Source: Mya arenaria (Eukaryota; Mollusca; Bivalvia; Myida; Myidae). From it: a stretch of DNA of 64,000 nucleotides. How positions within the stretch are numbered: position 1 is the stretch's first letter; each line of letters starts with the position of its first letter. Under the pieces are notes generated by a model, which worked only from the letters and a program-made list of their open reading frames with translations, ran no database searches and was not told where the DNA came from. The stretch is from assembly GCF_026914265.1 (NCBI RefSeq), contig NC_069132.1:31862932-31926931 (forward strand), written 5' to 3'. Below are positions 36,573 to 48,244 of the stretch, in pieces. Made by a program: the position numbers and the translations under genes.

Positions 36573-38905
36573 GGGGGGGGGGGGGGGATAGGAAAGGGGG
36601 AAGATGATAGAGGAGTGTTAAGGGAAGAGAAGGGAGGATAGAACAGGGGGAGAAGGGAGGTTAGAACAGAGGGAGAAGGGAGAATAGAACAGAAGGGGAA
36701 GGGAGGAAAGAACTGGGGGAGATGGGAGGATGGAACAGGGGGATAAGGGAGGATTGAAAAGGGGGAGAAGGGTGGATGGACCGGGAGAGAAGGGAGGATG
36801 GAGTAGGGGGAGAAGGGAGGATAGAACAGGTGGAGAAGGGAGTGAAAACAGGGGGAGAAGGGAGGATAGAACAGGCGGAGAAGGGAGGAAATAACAGGTG
36901 GAAAAGGCAGGATGGAACAGGGGGAGAAGGGAGGATAGAACAGGGTGAGAAGGGAGGGAATAACAGGGGGAGAAGGGAGGATGGAATAGAGGGAGAAGGA
37001 AGGATAGAACAGGTGGAGAAGGGAGTGAAAACAGGGGGAGAAGGGAGGATGGAACAGGCGAAGAAGGGAGGATAGAACAGGGTGAGAAGGGAGGGAATAA
37101 CAGGGGGAGAAGGGAGGATGGAACAGAGGGAGAAGGAAGGATAGAACAGGTGGAGAAGGGAGTGAAAACAGGGGTAGAAGGGAGGTTGGAACAGGGGGAG
37201 AAGGGAGGATAGAACAGGGGGAGAAGGGCGGAAATAACAGGTGGAGAAGGGAGGATGGAACAGGGGGAGAAGGGAGGATGGAATAGGGGAAGAAGGGAGG
37301 GAATAACAGGGGGAGAAGGGAGGATGGTACAGGGGGAGAAGGGAGGATAAAACAGGTGAGAAGGGAGGAAATCATAGGGGGGGAAGGGAGGGTGAAACTG
37401 GGGAGAAGGGGGGATGGAACAGGGGGAAGACCAAAGAGGAGGGGTAAGAGAAGAGAAGGGAGGATAGAACAGGGGGAAGACCGAACAGGAGGGAGAATAG
37501 AACAGGGGGAAGGGAGGATATAACAGGGGAGAAGGGAGGATATAACAGGGGAGAAGGGAGGAAATCATAGGGGGGAGAAGGGAGGGTGAAACTGGGGAGA
37601 AGGGGGGATGGAACAGGGGGAAGACCAAAGAGGAGGGGTAAGAGAAGAGAAGGGAGGATAGAACAGGGGGAAGACCAAACAGGAGGGAGAATAGAACAGG
37701 GGGAAGGGAGGATAGAACAGGGGAGAAGGGAGGATAGAACAAGGGGAGAAGGATGGATAGAACAGGGGGAAGACCAAAGAGGAGGGGTAAGGGAAGCAAA
37801 GGGAGGATAGAACAGGGGGAGAAGGCAAGGAAGGATGGAACAGGGTGAGAAGGGAGGATAGAACACTGGTGGAGAAGGTAAGAGAGGATAGAATAGGCAG
37901 AGAAGGGAAGGGAGGATAGAACAGGGGGGGAAGGGAGGATAGAACACAGGTGGTGAAGGGAAGAGAGGATAGATCAGGGTAGAAGGGAAGGGAGGATAGA
38001 ACAGGGTAGAAGGGAGGATAGAACACAGGTGGTGAAGGGAAGAGAGGATAGAACAGGGGAAAGGGAAGGTAGGATAGAACAGGAGGAAAGGGAGGATAAG
38101 ACACTGATGGAGAAGGGAAGAGAGGATAGAACAGGGGAGAAGGGAAGGACGGAAGGGAGGATAAAACAGGGGCTAAAGGAAGATAGAACAGAAGGGAGAA
38201 GGGAGGATAGAATACTGGGGGAGAAGGGAGGATATAATACTGGGGAAGGAGGGAAGGGAGGAGATAACAGAGGAGAAGGGAAGGGAGGATAGAAAAGGTG
38301 TAGAAGGAGGATAGAACAGGGGGAGAAGGGAGGATAGAATACTGGGGGAGAAGGGAGGAAAGAACACTTGGAAAGAATGGAAGGGAGGATAGAACAGGGG
38401 GAGAAGGCCCAATAGAACAGGGGAGAAGGCACAATAGAACACTTGGGGAGAAGGGAAGGGAGGATAAAACGGGCGGGGAGGATAGAACACTGGGGGAGAT
38501 GGGAAGCAGGGATATAACAGGGGAGAATGGGAGGGAAGGGATGAAAGAACAGGGGAAGGAGGATAGAACAGTGGGGGGAGAAGGAAAGAGGGGATAGAAC
38601 ACTGGGGGAGAAGAGAAAATAGAATAGAACAGGGGAGAAGGGAATGAAGGGTAGAACAGGGGGAGAAGGGAGGATATAACAGGGGGAAATATAGGTTTTA
38701 ACAGGGAAAGAAGGGAAGGGAGGATAGAATACGAAGAGAAGGGTGGATAAAGCATTGGGAAGGCGATTGGGCAGGGGCAAGGGAGGATAAAGGAGGAGGA
38801 GGATGGAGGATCGAACAGGTGGATAAGGGAATGGAGGATAGAACAGGGGGAATGGAGGTAAGAACATGAGAGATGGGAGAAGAGAACACTGGGGGAGAAG
38901 ACATG
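36573..38905. repeat. 2.3-kb polypurine minisatellite (23-bp unit)
   Basis: It starts with 15 G (36573-36587) and then about 100 units related to GAACAGGGGGAGAAGGGAGG plus ATA. The plus strand is almost entirely purine; C and T occur only once or twice per unit. Towards 38900 units vary more, with inserts such as AGACCAAAGAGGAGGGGT and larger duplications (37380-37560 resembles 37565-37740). The minus strand has no possible stop in the unit, so frames of 269, 393 and 453 codons appear in parallel. Confidence 0.97.
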
Positions 38906-40270
38906 ATGACTCTGAGTTTTCTTCATTCTATTTATATTATAAATAAACTTAATAAATAATCTATAAATAAATGAAATTATTAAAATAATAACGCTTCACT
39001 GTTGCGCACTTGACTTTTACAAGAAAGGGTGCGAAAAGGCCATGCATGAAAAAAAGGTTTCTTCTACAAAATAATTAAATAAAATAGAAATCTCTTAAAA
39101 CGGTAAAACTAAACACTATTTTTTCTTCACTCTGTGACTTCAAAATAGACACTATTATAGACCGCAAAACAAAACTAGAACATAATACGAAAATTGCCAC
39201 TGGTAACAGACACAAAAAAGAGAATTGCCATTGAATCGCATGGTAAGATTTAATAGTGTCTTAATTATTACCAAGGAGCTCCACTGTGCCCAGTCATTAC
39301 CATGTTAAGTGGTGACAGAAACGTTGGTTAGAGGAGGAATGAACACTGGTTTGTGGTAGTAAAGAACACCAGAGGAAACAAATTTATTTAAAATTAATTG
39401 AGAAATTGAAATGTTTTGGGTTTTTTCAAAAGGATAGGTGCATGGTGACCTCCTATTAGAATTGTTTCCATTTATTTTGGTTTTCTCCACAATGTCGCCG
39501 TTTCCTCCATCATTCGGAAAAAAACAAGCCATTTTGTGTTGAAAATATGATCTGCCATTTTAAAAATAAAATGGCGAAGAACACGACGATAGCTAGATGC
39601 AAGACAGCTTCTGTCCGTAGGAAATCGCAAACTTGATGTGTATTTCGAAACTGTTGGCAATGACGAACGTGTACGACAGTGTCATTGAGGGTGCCTTTTA
39701 ATAAAAAGGGAATTGTAATGCTGTATGGTGTGGTAGCCGGCCTATCAGATGTTACTGGGTAACGCTTGTTGCAAAGTGGTTTTAAATTATGTTGTTTTTG
39801 TAGCAATATTCCAACAATAAAATGGCGATATTTAGTATCCTGCTCAATAGACTGAAAGCATTGTGAACACTTTCAATAAATATTACATCAATATATTTTA
39901 TTTAATATCATCATCATCATCATCAATCACTCATAAATTTGAGCTTTTTATTGCTGACGTCCCTCGCGTGCTTTCATACGCAATCAAAAGTAAAAGAGCA
40001 ATGGGCCTTTTTCGAAGCTGATCATACCAGATCTTTAAATTCAATCCATTTTTAACCTGTATGTCTATTTGATTACGCCTTTATTGATTCCCCTTTTCCT
40101 GGGACCCGTAATCTTACTCCCAGCCTTTTCTATGAACAACCTGAAATGACATTTTCCTGTTATCAAAAGTTCACATAAAATACGCAAATACATAGAACAA
40201 TTTCAAAATAAATTTCCTTTCTGAACTACATTACATGAACTTCATTATACATGTATATTGCTTTTTTAGG
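38906..40270. other. Gene-free stretch
   Basis: AT-rich DNA. An ATC microsatellite lies at about 39905-39928. Minus-strand frames at 39305-39806 have no recognisable domain or splice context. Confidence 0.5.
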
Positions 40271-40640
40271 AATCTCTAAGTAGTTCTAAGAAGTCATTAT
40301 AAGCTCTAAGTAGTTCTAAGAAGTCATTATAAGCTCTAAGTAGTTCTAAGAAGTCATTATAAGCTCTAAGAAGTTCTAAGAAGTCAGTATAAGCTCTAAG
40401 TAGTTCTAAGTAGTCATTATAAGCTCTAAGTAGTTCTAAGAAGTCATTATAAGCTCTAAGTAGTTCTAAGTAGTCATTATAAGCTCTACGTAGTTCTAAG
40501 AAGTCATTATAAGCTCTAAGAAGTTCTAAGAAGTCATTATAAGCTCTAAGTAGTTCTAAGAAGTCATTATAAGCTCTAAGTAGTTCTTAGAAGTCATTAT
40601 AAGCTCTAAGCAGTTCTAAGTAACTCTGAGTAGCTATTAT
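40271..40640. repeat. Homogeneous 30-bp minisatellite, 12 copies
   Basis: Twelve head-to-tail units of AAGCTCTAAGTAGTTCTAAG plus AAGTCATTAT, nearly identical, with a degenerate end from 40601. Each unit is itself three related 10-mers: CTCTAAGTAG, TTCTAAGAAG and TCATTATAAG. Uniform copies suggest recent expansion. There are no spacers, so it is not a CRISPR-like array. Confidence 0.97.
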
Positions 40641-41419
40641 AAATATACATATATAGTGGCTGAAGTTTCAGTTAGGAATTTATATATTAAGCGCTCTAAT
40701 TAAAACTAGAAATTCATTGTACATGTATTCCATTTTCCTGGAAATGGGTGCAGGATTCAGTGAACCACTTCCTAAGTGAACCATGATTAATATTTTAAAT
40801 TAGATTTTATGGAAATAAAGCGCCCAGTGCAAGCTTAGTGCGAATAGGCGAACATTAAATTTCCATAAAGACCTCCAAATGAATGATAACCTGTGTAACG
40901 GTTGAACTCTTTTTTGCTTACTGACAATTTTGCCCTAACTGCTGAACGCGTAAGACACTGGAGCAATATATAACGCCCTGTAAACATTCGAGAACATACA
41001 TTTTGCATACATTTTCCATAGCAAAACAAGCGATAGCCACTTCCGGGATAGCGGAAGCTCTGTTTTGTTGCCCAAAGTAAGTATGACCAACTTGTATTTC
41101 TCTTTCTAAAAAAGAAAAAAAGAGAGATATTTTCAAAAATCGGGGATTGTAGGGCCGTGTTAGGATGATGAAGATTACCGGAAACACAAATTCATATTTT
41201 GAATTTAATATGAATTGTTTCGGCTAGATCTTTTTCCAGGCGAACAACGTTGCAATTGTTCCAACGAAATTATCATTTCGACTAAATTTTATTCTTTGAT
41301 TTGTTTTAGATAATAATTATTTCTTGCGTATAAATCGAATTCCACTCTTTAGTGACTGCTGTACACTTTTTGAATGGTAAAACTTCTATTTATACAACGC
41401 ATGCGGTATGGGTCCATTG
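40641..41419. other. Gene-free stretch
   Basis: No recognised feature. The minus-strand frame at 40918-41187 has no domain I know. Confidence 0.45.
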
Positions 41420-41548
41420 GGAGCGAAAGAGCTTGTTGCGGGGTGAAAGAGTTTGTTGCGCGACAAAAAGAGCTTGTTGCGGGGCGATAGACCATGTTGC
41501 GCGGCGAAAGAGCTTGTGGCGGAGCGAAAGTGCTTGTTGCAGAGCGAA
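41420..41548. repeat. 21-bp GC-rich minisatellite
   Basis: Six units of GCGAAAGAGCTTGTTGCGGG(G) with substitutions, markedly GC-richer than its surroundings. Confidence 0.9.
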
Positions 41549-42763
41549 ATCATAACTTTTAAAAACGCTACTGATTATCGTTTTCACAGTCAGTCATGTA
41601 TATCTGTTACAGTTCTAAATATATGTCTTTTTCAACTAAGTGTGCGTGTCATGTTAAACAATTTTAAGGAGAAGAGAGAGCGTTTCCAATAAAAGAAATC
41701 CATCACATCAGAATGTATTTACCTTTGTCAGAGATCTTTTACATACCTCGTACATGTCCTAAAAATCCATTGGTCGTTCCTAGTATATAAGTTACATTGC
41801 GACCAGTAAACGGAAGGACTAGTACACGGCAATTCGGTTTCGTCAGTTTTCAACTGTGTATCGTGAGGCAAAATGTTGGACACATAAATACCCAAATTCC
41901 GTGTATCTTTGCCTCAATTGGACCATTTTACCGTTATCAGAACTTTTATATCCATATAATTGTATGCAAGTAAATGTAATGTGATCATCGTTTTAAGAGA
42001 TAATGCACTTCAATAAATCTTGAATTCAATTTGTTGCCCTGTGCAATAAAATAGAAACGCAACTACTGTTTTTAAAGTATAAATAATAATGTTAATGTTC
42101 TTTTATAAAGTTTGTGTGTTTGGCATGGACAACATGATTTAAATAGTCTGCCGTTTACTGATCTTGTCTTTGGCTTAAAAACGGTATTGTAAATGCTATA
42201 CATACAATGTATTTGTATACTATACATACATGACATCGATGGATATCCCCGATACACTACTACGTATGTGTATCATTATGAAGTGTAACGGAAAACGTAC
42301 TGTTGCCGACGATGATACATATATGTTGCACCGATGGATACCTTCTGATATTGAATCTAATGTTTTGGTTCATTACTTTATGATGATTACTTTTCAGTGA
42401 CCATAGTGGTTTGGAGTTTATCATCAAAATACTTGAAGGACCGTCCAGCCGAGCGCTCAGGGAAAACCTTCTAAGGAGCGTCTCCTGTTGCTGCACACTA
42501 TCATGTTCACACATTTTCACTATTTAAATTTCATAAAACTTAAAATAAATAAAGCAACATATTTTCAGACAGAGGCTTTTAATATACTTTCTTTTTGCAG
42601 CTGCGTTGAGTTTTCCTAGACACATCACAAAGATTTAGTATTAAGTAACCGTTTAGCGCATTTTTTACAAAGTAATATTTAAACAGTACACAAACAATAG
42701 TTAAACAAAAATAAACGTATTAAAATAAAAAGAAATCACTATCAAAAGATCTGTCATACAACT
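41549..42763. other. Upstream region of CRIPT
   Basis: About 1.2 kb before the CRIPT start codon. A TATATAA word at 41784-41790, an inverted repeat TGAGGCAAA / TTTGCCTCA (41864-41872 and 41908-41916) and AATAAA at 42012-42017 lie in order and could mark a short transcript, but nothing more supports it. The CRIPT transcription start cannot be placed. Confidence 0.4.
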
Positions 42764-42779
42764 ATGGTTTGCGAAAAAT
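42764..42779 (+). CDS. CRIPT: CRIPT exon 1 (coding part, 16 nt)
   Basis: ATGGTTTGCGAAAAAT encodes MVCEK plus the first base of Cys6. Donor GTAATG follows at 42780. Only this ATG gives the family N-terminus and the phase (T + GT) that exon 2 requires. Confidence 0.93.
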
Positions 42780-45700
42780 GTAATGGTAGAAGTTTTCTTT
42801 ATCTTTTTCTTGCTGATTACATCTGTATTGGTTAAATGGTAGTTCACCTCAATGGCCGTCAACGAGTATTTTGACGATATGTTTTTACTATGGCAGACTC
42901 GTAGATAAGAAATGTCATAATAATAAAAAAAGTATTCCTGATCGCTCATTATTGTAGCCAGTTAAATGATCTGTCAAACAAATCGACAAATATATGCCCA
43001 ACAAAAAATATATGTTTACTGAGTTTTACTCTTATAAGCATTAGTCAGGGTTCGACTAGTCTAAAATAATAGACATCCCGACCAAACAACATACACTAGT
43101 TGATAGATGGTCCATTCAAGATATATCCGAGGCTAGCTAGCCAGAATGGTCATGTTGTTTGTGCTGAATTGGTTGATGTTAGCTGAAATAATGTCATCAA
43201 AGGAATCAAAAGCACAATATATCTGTGAAAATATTACACTTTTCCGAAAATCCATATGTTCAATATTTAGTACCAACCTTAACACACATTTGCTGATTGG
43301 TTTGCATATTTAGATTGAGGCATTTGTTCGCATTTATGCCAAATAAGTAATGTTATATTAATCAATGTAAAACATGATGATCATGTTTATTTCTTCATCT
43401 AAATGCTCACTTTGTTAATGTTGACGAAGTTATCATATAATCTAGTAAATCAATAAGAAAAATACAAGTATGCATAAGAACGTTTCTTTTTCAAAGTCAA
43501 TATGTTGGGGTCCAAATACTTACGACAACAGTCCATTTTTCTGGTTCATTTTCATTGCGCTAAACAGACAACAGCATAATGTTGAACAATTTATTAATAA
43601 ACAATTTGTTTAGCTTGTTTCAATATAATTTTTCTTGATTCTACTGGTACGTGTCAGAAGGATTTGCCATATCATAAAGATCCGTCAACGTACAATTATT
43701 TGGGCTAATATCTAGACATATAGGTAATTGTATCACACTTAATTTTATCAGTACATGTATATTATTGCAAAATGTTTGAATTCACTATTAAATTTATGCT
43801 AAGCACATAGAGATGCTTTCTTAAATTTGAGAATAAGTAGAAATGCTACTGTTGGTCTAAGTATGACTTTGTATATTATTTTATTCTTTTAACACCTTTT
43901 GGAATGGTATAACAATGTATGTGCTTTATACTTTGGTCTAGTTCAGTTTTGGACAGGTCTTACCATCTAGTATGTTTTCAATGTCACTGGACCACTGGTC
44001 CAGCTCTCAAAAAAGTAAATGTCAGACCCTGTAAGTAAATATGATAGTTTGATCCAGTTCATCATGTAGCTGCTAATTGTATAATCAACTGATGTGAGTG
44101 TCACGGGGGGATTTCAGTGCTTTCCGAGTTCCTCTCAAGAACTTTGGATATGTTTTGCAAATGATAAACAATGGTTCATTTCCACCGTCTTCATGTCAAT
44201 TATGAATTGAGTATAAAGCAGTGAATAAAAACAGCAGTGAAAAAAATACAGCGTTGTTTGTTTGTGAAAAATCAATTAATTCTTTATTATCTTAAAAGGT
44301 CAAAAGAAGTTGGGCAAAGTGATAACACCAGATCCGTGGAAGTCCGGAGCCAGGAACACAACAGGTTAAGTATAGAAATGAAAAACAATTATTGTGCCCT
44401 CCAAACATTACAAAATCAAGGTTTTTCTAAAATTCTCTTTGATTTGAATTACGTATTGAATAATTTTCAGTGAAATTTTGTAGAAATGTGTTCTATGGGA
44501 TATGCAACTGACATTGTTCTTTTTATGCCCCCAAAGGTGGGCATATTAAAATTGCACTGTCCATCAGTCTGTCTGTGCGTCCAACCCGATTTCTCATGTA
44601 TGGGCTGCAACCTCTTCTGTAGAATGTGAAAACCTTTATTCTACAGTTTGTAAAACCATGGGTCTACAGTATGTGAAAACTTTCGTAATACAGAATGTAA
44701 AAAAGAATGGTTTCTGTTGTAAGTGAAAACCTTGGGTCTACACTCTCAAGTATGTGAACACCTTGGTTATACAAACTGTGAAAACCTTGATTCTTTAGTA
44801 TGTGAAACACCTAATCCTTTAGAGTCCTAGTAGAATAAGCAATCTAATTGCTGACTTGGGCTAAGCTGCTTTAAAGATTTTTAAAAAGTGATACTAGAAA
44901 GTGCTATTCCGCTTTCAAATTAATTATTTCAATATCAATTATTAAACCATGATCAAGATACATAATTGGTTTAAAATATGATAGGTCACTGTGCCTGGCA
45001 CTGTGTGTTGTACTCACTGCATGTATTTGCTTGTTACATGCTGGAACATTGTCTGTGCTTTCTCTTTCAGAGGGTGGTGGCAGGAGTGTGAATGAAAACA
45101 AGGCTTTGACGGCCAAGAAATGCAGGTGAATAGTGTATTGCACATATGTCATGTATATAATAAGTAATTACATCTTGCCTTGTGTCTGGACACTGCCTAC
45201 TGAATACATGAACACATGCAGCTCTATAAATTTCAAGTTAGATATGCATCATATGCGTTCTCAGAAAAATATACTTGATGCAATATCACTTTTTTTGTCC
45301 TTGACTTCAATTTCAGTCTATTTATGGAGACTTTACTTTGGTCTCACTCACTCTCATTTACGCAAGAATAGTTCATTGTAGACATTATAGTTGTAAAACA
45401 ATATATATATTTAATATATAACATCGCCGATCATGAAATTATAATCAGTAACATCAGTAACATATCGCTTATGAATTTCCATTATCAAGGGTCAGTAGTG
45501 TTAGTTGAGGGGTTATGGACATTTTGTTCTTGTATATCAATTACAAACATAGTATGCAAAGGTCATGCATTTTTTTCAGATGAACAAAATCTTACATACT
45601 TACAAAAAAATCTATTAAATTGATAATTTATTTGGATTTTCAAAAGCACTATTTTGGGCTATTTAACTGATTCTTATAATATAGATACTATTATTATAGT

Positions 45701-46293
45701 AAATGTTGCAAATTCTGTGTTCCAGGTTTACCCCATACAGTGCCTTTGAGAAGTGCAAGATTTGCAGATCCATCGTTCACCAGAAAGGGTCACACTACTG
45801 TCAAGGTAAGAAGGGTCTAGGGAGTGGAGTTCATAGTGCATTTTTGTGAACAGTAGGGTTTTAGAATACTAGCAATTTCTCCAACCTCTTATAACTGCTA
45901 GTTCAAGATGCTTGCTATGGTGCTACCATAGTGTGCTCTCTAATATGAGGTCACTCACTAAACAATTACAACAATTCTGACAACAAATGATAATTTGTTC
46001 CACATTTCAAAACACCGATGAATCTGGTTGTCAAGTGTTTATTAAAATGCATTTACAGTATCATATAAAATATATCAATATTCTACAGACGTAAGTCAAT
46101 ATGTATCACAATATATCGACTTATCAAGAATTTGCACATCCCTTGTAAGAATAACCTTAAATACCTTGGAGTTTGTATGATGTTGTTTTAAAATGCCCTT
46201 TCTGCTGTAGGCTGTGCTTATAAGAAGGGAATCTGTGCAATGTGTGGGAAGAAGATAATCAGCACGGCCAACTACAGACAATCATCAACATGA
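42764..46293 (+). CDS. CRIPT: CRIPT, cysteine-rich PDZ-binding protein (complete, 5 exons)
   Basis: Join 42764..42779, 44299..44364, 45071..45125, 45726..45805, 46211..46293: 300 nt, 99 residues plus TGA, against 101 in human. CRIPT is a small zinc-binding protein known as a ligand of PSD-95 PDZ3 and as a component of the minor (U12) spliceosome. Paired cysteines typical of the family are all present: VCEKC at the N-terminus, CKIC near residue 59, HYCQGC and CAMC in the C-terminal third. Conserved blocks are KKLGKVITPDPWK, GARNTT, NENKALTAKK and GCAYKKGICAMCGKK. Intron phases 1, 1, 2, 1 join without a break, including two split Cys/Gly codons. The ATG has a strong context (A at -3, G at +4). 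Oddity: the C-terminus is QSST, whereas mammals end in the PDZ ligand QTSV. Confidence 0.97.
44299..44364 (+). CDS. CRIPT: CRIPT exon 2
   Basis: Acceptor TTATCTTAAAAG (weak polypyrimidine tract), donor GTTAAG. It reads CQKKLGKVITPDPWKSG then ARNTT with a split final codon. Confidence 0.95.
44524..44830 (+). mobile_element. Hairpin-headed repeat (TATGCCC family) with short internal repeats, in CRIPT intron 2
   Basis: The head hairpin TATGCCC...GGGCATA spans 44524-44545. A GTCCATCAGTCTGTCTGTGC leader follows, then from about 44620 irregular units of about 30 bp like TCTACAGTATGTGAAAACCT. The right end is unclear. It is inserted in the intron between exons 2 and 3. Confidence 0.6.
45071..45125 (+). 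CDS. CRIPT: CRIPT exon 3
   Basis: Acceptor CTTTCTCTTTCAG, donor GTGAAT. It reads EGGGRSVNENKALTAKKC with the next Arg codon split AG|G. Confidence 0.95.
45726..45805 (+). CDS. CRIPT: CRIPT exon 4
   Basis: Acceptor TCTGTGTTCCAG, donor GTAAGA. It reads RFTPYSAFEKCKICRSIV then HQKGSHYCQ, with the following Gly codon split. Confidence 0.96.
46211..46293 (+). CDS. CRIPT: CRIPT exon 5 with stop
   Basis: Acceptor CCCTTTCTGCTGTAG. It reads GCAYKKGICAMCGKK then IISTANYRQSST and TGA (46291-46293). Confidence 0.96.
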
Positions 46294-47260
46294 GAGGCCA
46301 TTCATATGAAAGATCAACATAATGAAAGATGAGTCAGGGTGTGGCTGTGCCTCTTTTAAAGAGGGAAAGGGTGAACTAGACATGCTGTTGTGTTTAAGTT
46401 TGATTAAAATTGTATGAACTGCAACACGCAGATATTGGTTTTATAATATACCCAAAGCTGGAAATAATAGAATGGCAACGCCCATTGTGTAGCATGTTTT
46501 AAATGTCTATGATACTTACAAGATAGTTTACTCTTCTTTTTCATGAATAGCATGTATTATTTGATGGCAAAAATATATATTGTAAAATTTTACTGAACTA
46601 CATACATGTATTACACTTGTTCTTGGCAAGGCTGGTCTTGCCTGGGGTGTATTTATTAATTTTATATGAATCCTTTCCATTTTTTCATAAACCTCAGAAT
46701 TAAGTGATTGTGTAGTGCATTTACCGGGGGGGGGCATAATTATTTTCTCCAGATGGAACAACAGGTTAACTCTCTGTCTTGGTCTTATTGGTTTGTGGTT
46801 AGGTCTATTGAAGATTATGCGTCTCATTTTTTTTAGTCAGACAAAACATGTGGTTTCTATGACAACTGAAATAGAGTGAATATCTTTTCATCCATCTGAA
46901 CAAAATTGGATCATGTGATATCTGAAAAAGTATGCAATCTAGGTACTTGTATATGAGACTATTTCTATTGCTAGCAATTCTATGTGACTTGTTCATAGCA
47001 AAGCTGTTGTCTCTGGTGTCCAATGGTTTTTCTTTATATTAATCCTTTAAAATTCTCTGGAAACATCTGTTTTATTGTGTATTATGTGAAAAAGTATTTT
47101 TAATCTCTCAAGTGAATCGACTCTAAAACTAGCAAGTAATGATAGACACCATGCTTTTAATATTAGACAAATTTATATGTTTTCTATATATATTGTTATA
47201 ATAATTTTGTTTGTAAATATATTGTACAGTGATGATACAAAATAAAGGAAACACTGCATA
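46294..47260 (+). other. CRIPT: CRIPT 3' UTR
   Basis: Non-coding AT-rich tail. AATAAA at 47241-47246 is the best poly(A) signal, giving a 3' UTR close to 1 kb. Confidence 0.6.
47241..47246 (+). promoter_or_regulatory. CRIPT: Candidate poly(A) signal of CRIPT
   Basis: Canonical AATAAA in an A-rich context about 950 bases after the stop. Confidence 0.55.
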
Positions 47261-47394
47261 TTGAACATTCTTATTAATTACATTGGTAACTATAACTATG
47301 TCAGAATTGGTAACGATAACTTTGTTTCTTCCAATGTTTTTATGTCCCAAAATGAGAGCATATTATAATAGCGCCATCAATTCCGTCCTACCGG

Positions 47395-47990
47395 TTTTCT
47401 GTGTCAGAGTTGAAACTTCTCATGCAGGGAGGGATTTTAATATTATTTGGCACATGAGTTCAGTACATAAAGATGTTGTGTAATGTGCAAAACCCACAAC
47501 CCTTCCTCAAAGATCAAGGTCACACAGGTTAATCATTATGAAATGCTGCTTATATGAATCTTCAGTATAGTTGATGTCCAGGCTTTAACTTGTCATGCAC
47601 ACAGGGATTTCAAAATAAATTGGCACATGTGTCTGGTACATAAAGAAGTTCAAGGTCACACTTGAGTTTAATTGTTATGGAACACTGCAGAAATGCACAT
47701 AGTATAGTTTGTTGTCCGAGGCTGCAACTTGGTTATGCAGAGAGGGATTTTAAAATTACTTGCCACATGAGTTAAGTACATAAAGCCGCTGTGTGGCATG
47801 CAAGACCCATGACCCTACCTTAAAGTTCAAGGTCACACGTAGGGTTTTATCATTATGGAATGCTGCATGCATAAACAGTACAGTTGGTCATGTCCTAGCT
47901 GAACATTTGACATACACAGTAAGATTTTAAAATGAAATGTCCCATACATAAAGGTGATGTCTCTTGTGTAAGACCAACGACCCTACCTAA
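47395..47990 (+). repeat. Four tandem units of about 175 bp
   Basis: The word GGGATTTTAA or a variant marks units at 47431, 47604, 47744 and 47921, spaced 173, 140 and 177; the third unit lacks about 34 bp. Each has GTACATAAAG, AAGGTCACAC and ATTATGGAA(A)TGCTGC-like words. The copies near 47512, 47650 and 47826 contain TCAAGGTCACA. Confidence 0.8.
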
Positions 47991-48244
47991 AAGGTCATGG
48001 TTACACTTGGGGAGTTTAATTATTATGTGTAACTTTGTCATGCACAAAGAAGTGTCTGGTGTAAAACTCCATTCCTCTTACAGCATCACTCCTCCACACT
48101 TGACATCAACCATCATGGGGGCCAGCATATGTTTAAATTGTATGATAGCTCTTTCTGAATGTAGACATATTAGTAATTGCATGCTCCATTGAAATGGCTA
48201 GCACTTCAGCACCATTTGTCACTTACTGTGACAGCTCTTGTTTT

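Noticed and set aside
36566..38926. Minus-strand reading frames of 269, 393 and 453 codons, rich in Pro, Ser and Leu
   Set aside because: They overlap in different frames over a 23-bp repeat whose complement contains no stop trinucleotide. Several frames are open at once, so openness says nothing about coding.
39305..39806. Overlapping minus-strand frames of 62-98 codons
   Set aside because: No domain, no consistent splice sites, and the same region is open in three frames.
40271..40640. CRISPR-like appearance of a regular 30-bp repeat
   Set aside because: Units are directly adjacent with no unique spacers, and the window is animal DNA with introns.
44260..44298. Alternative CRIPT start: GTTTGTGAAAAATC (reads VCEKS) just before exon 2
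   Set aside because: It has no ATG and runs out of frame into the acceptor. The ATG at 42764 gives exact MVCEKC with GT-AG borders and the right phase.
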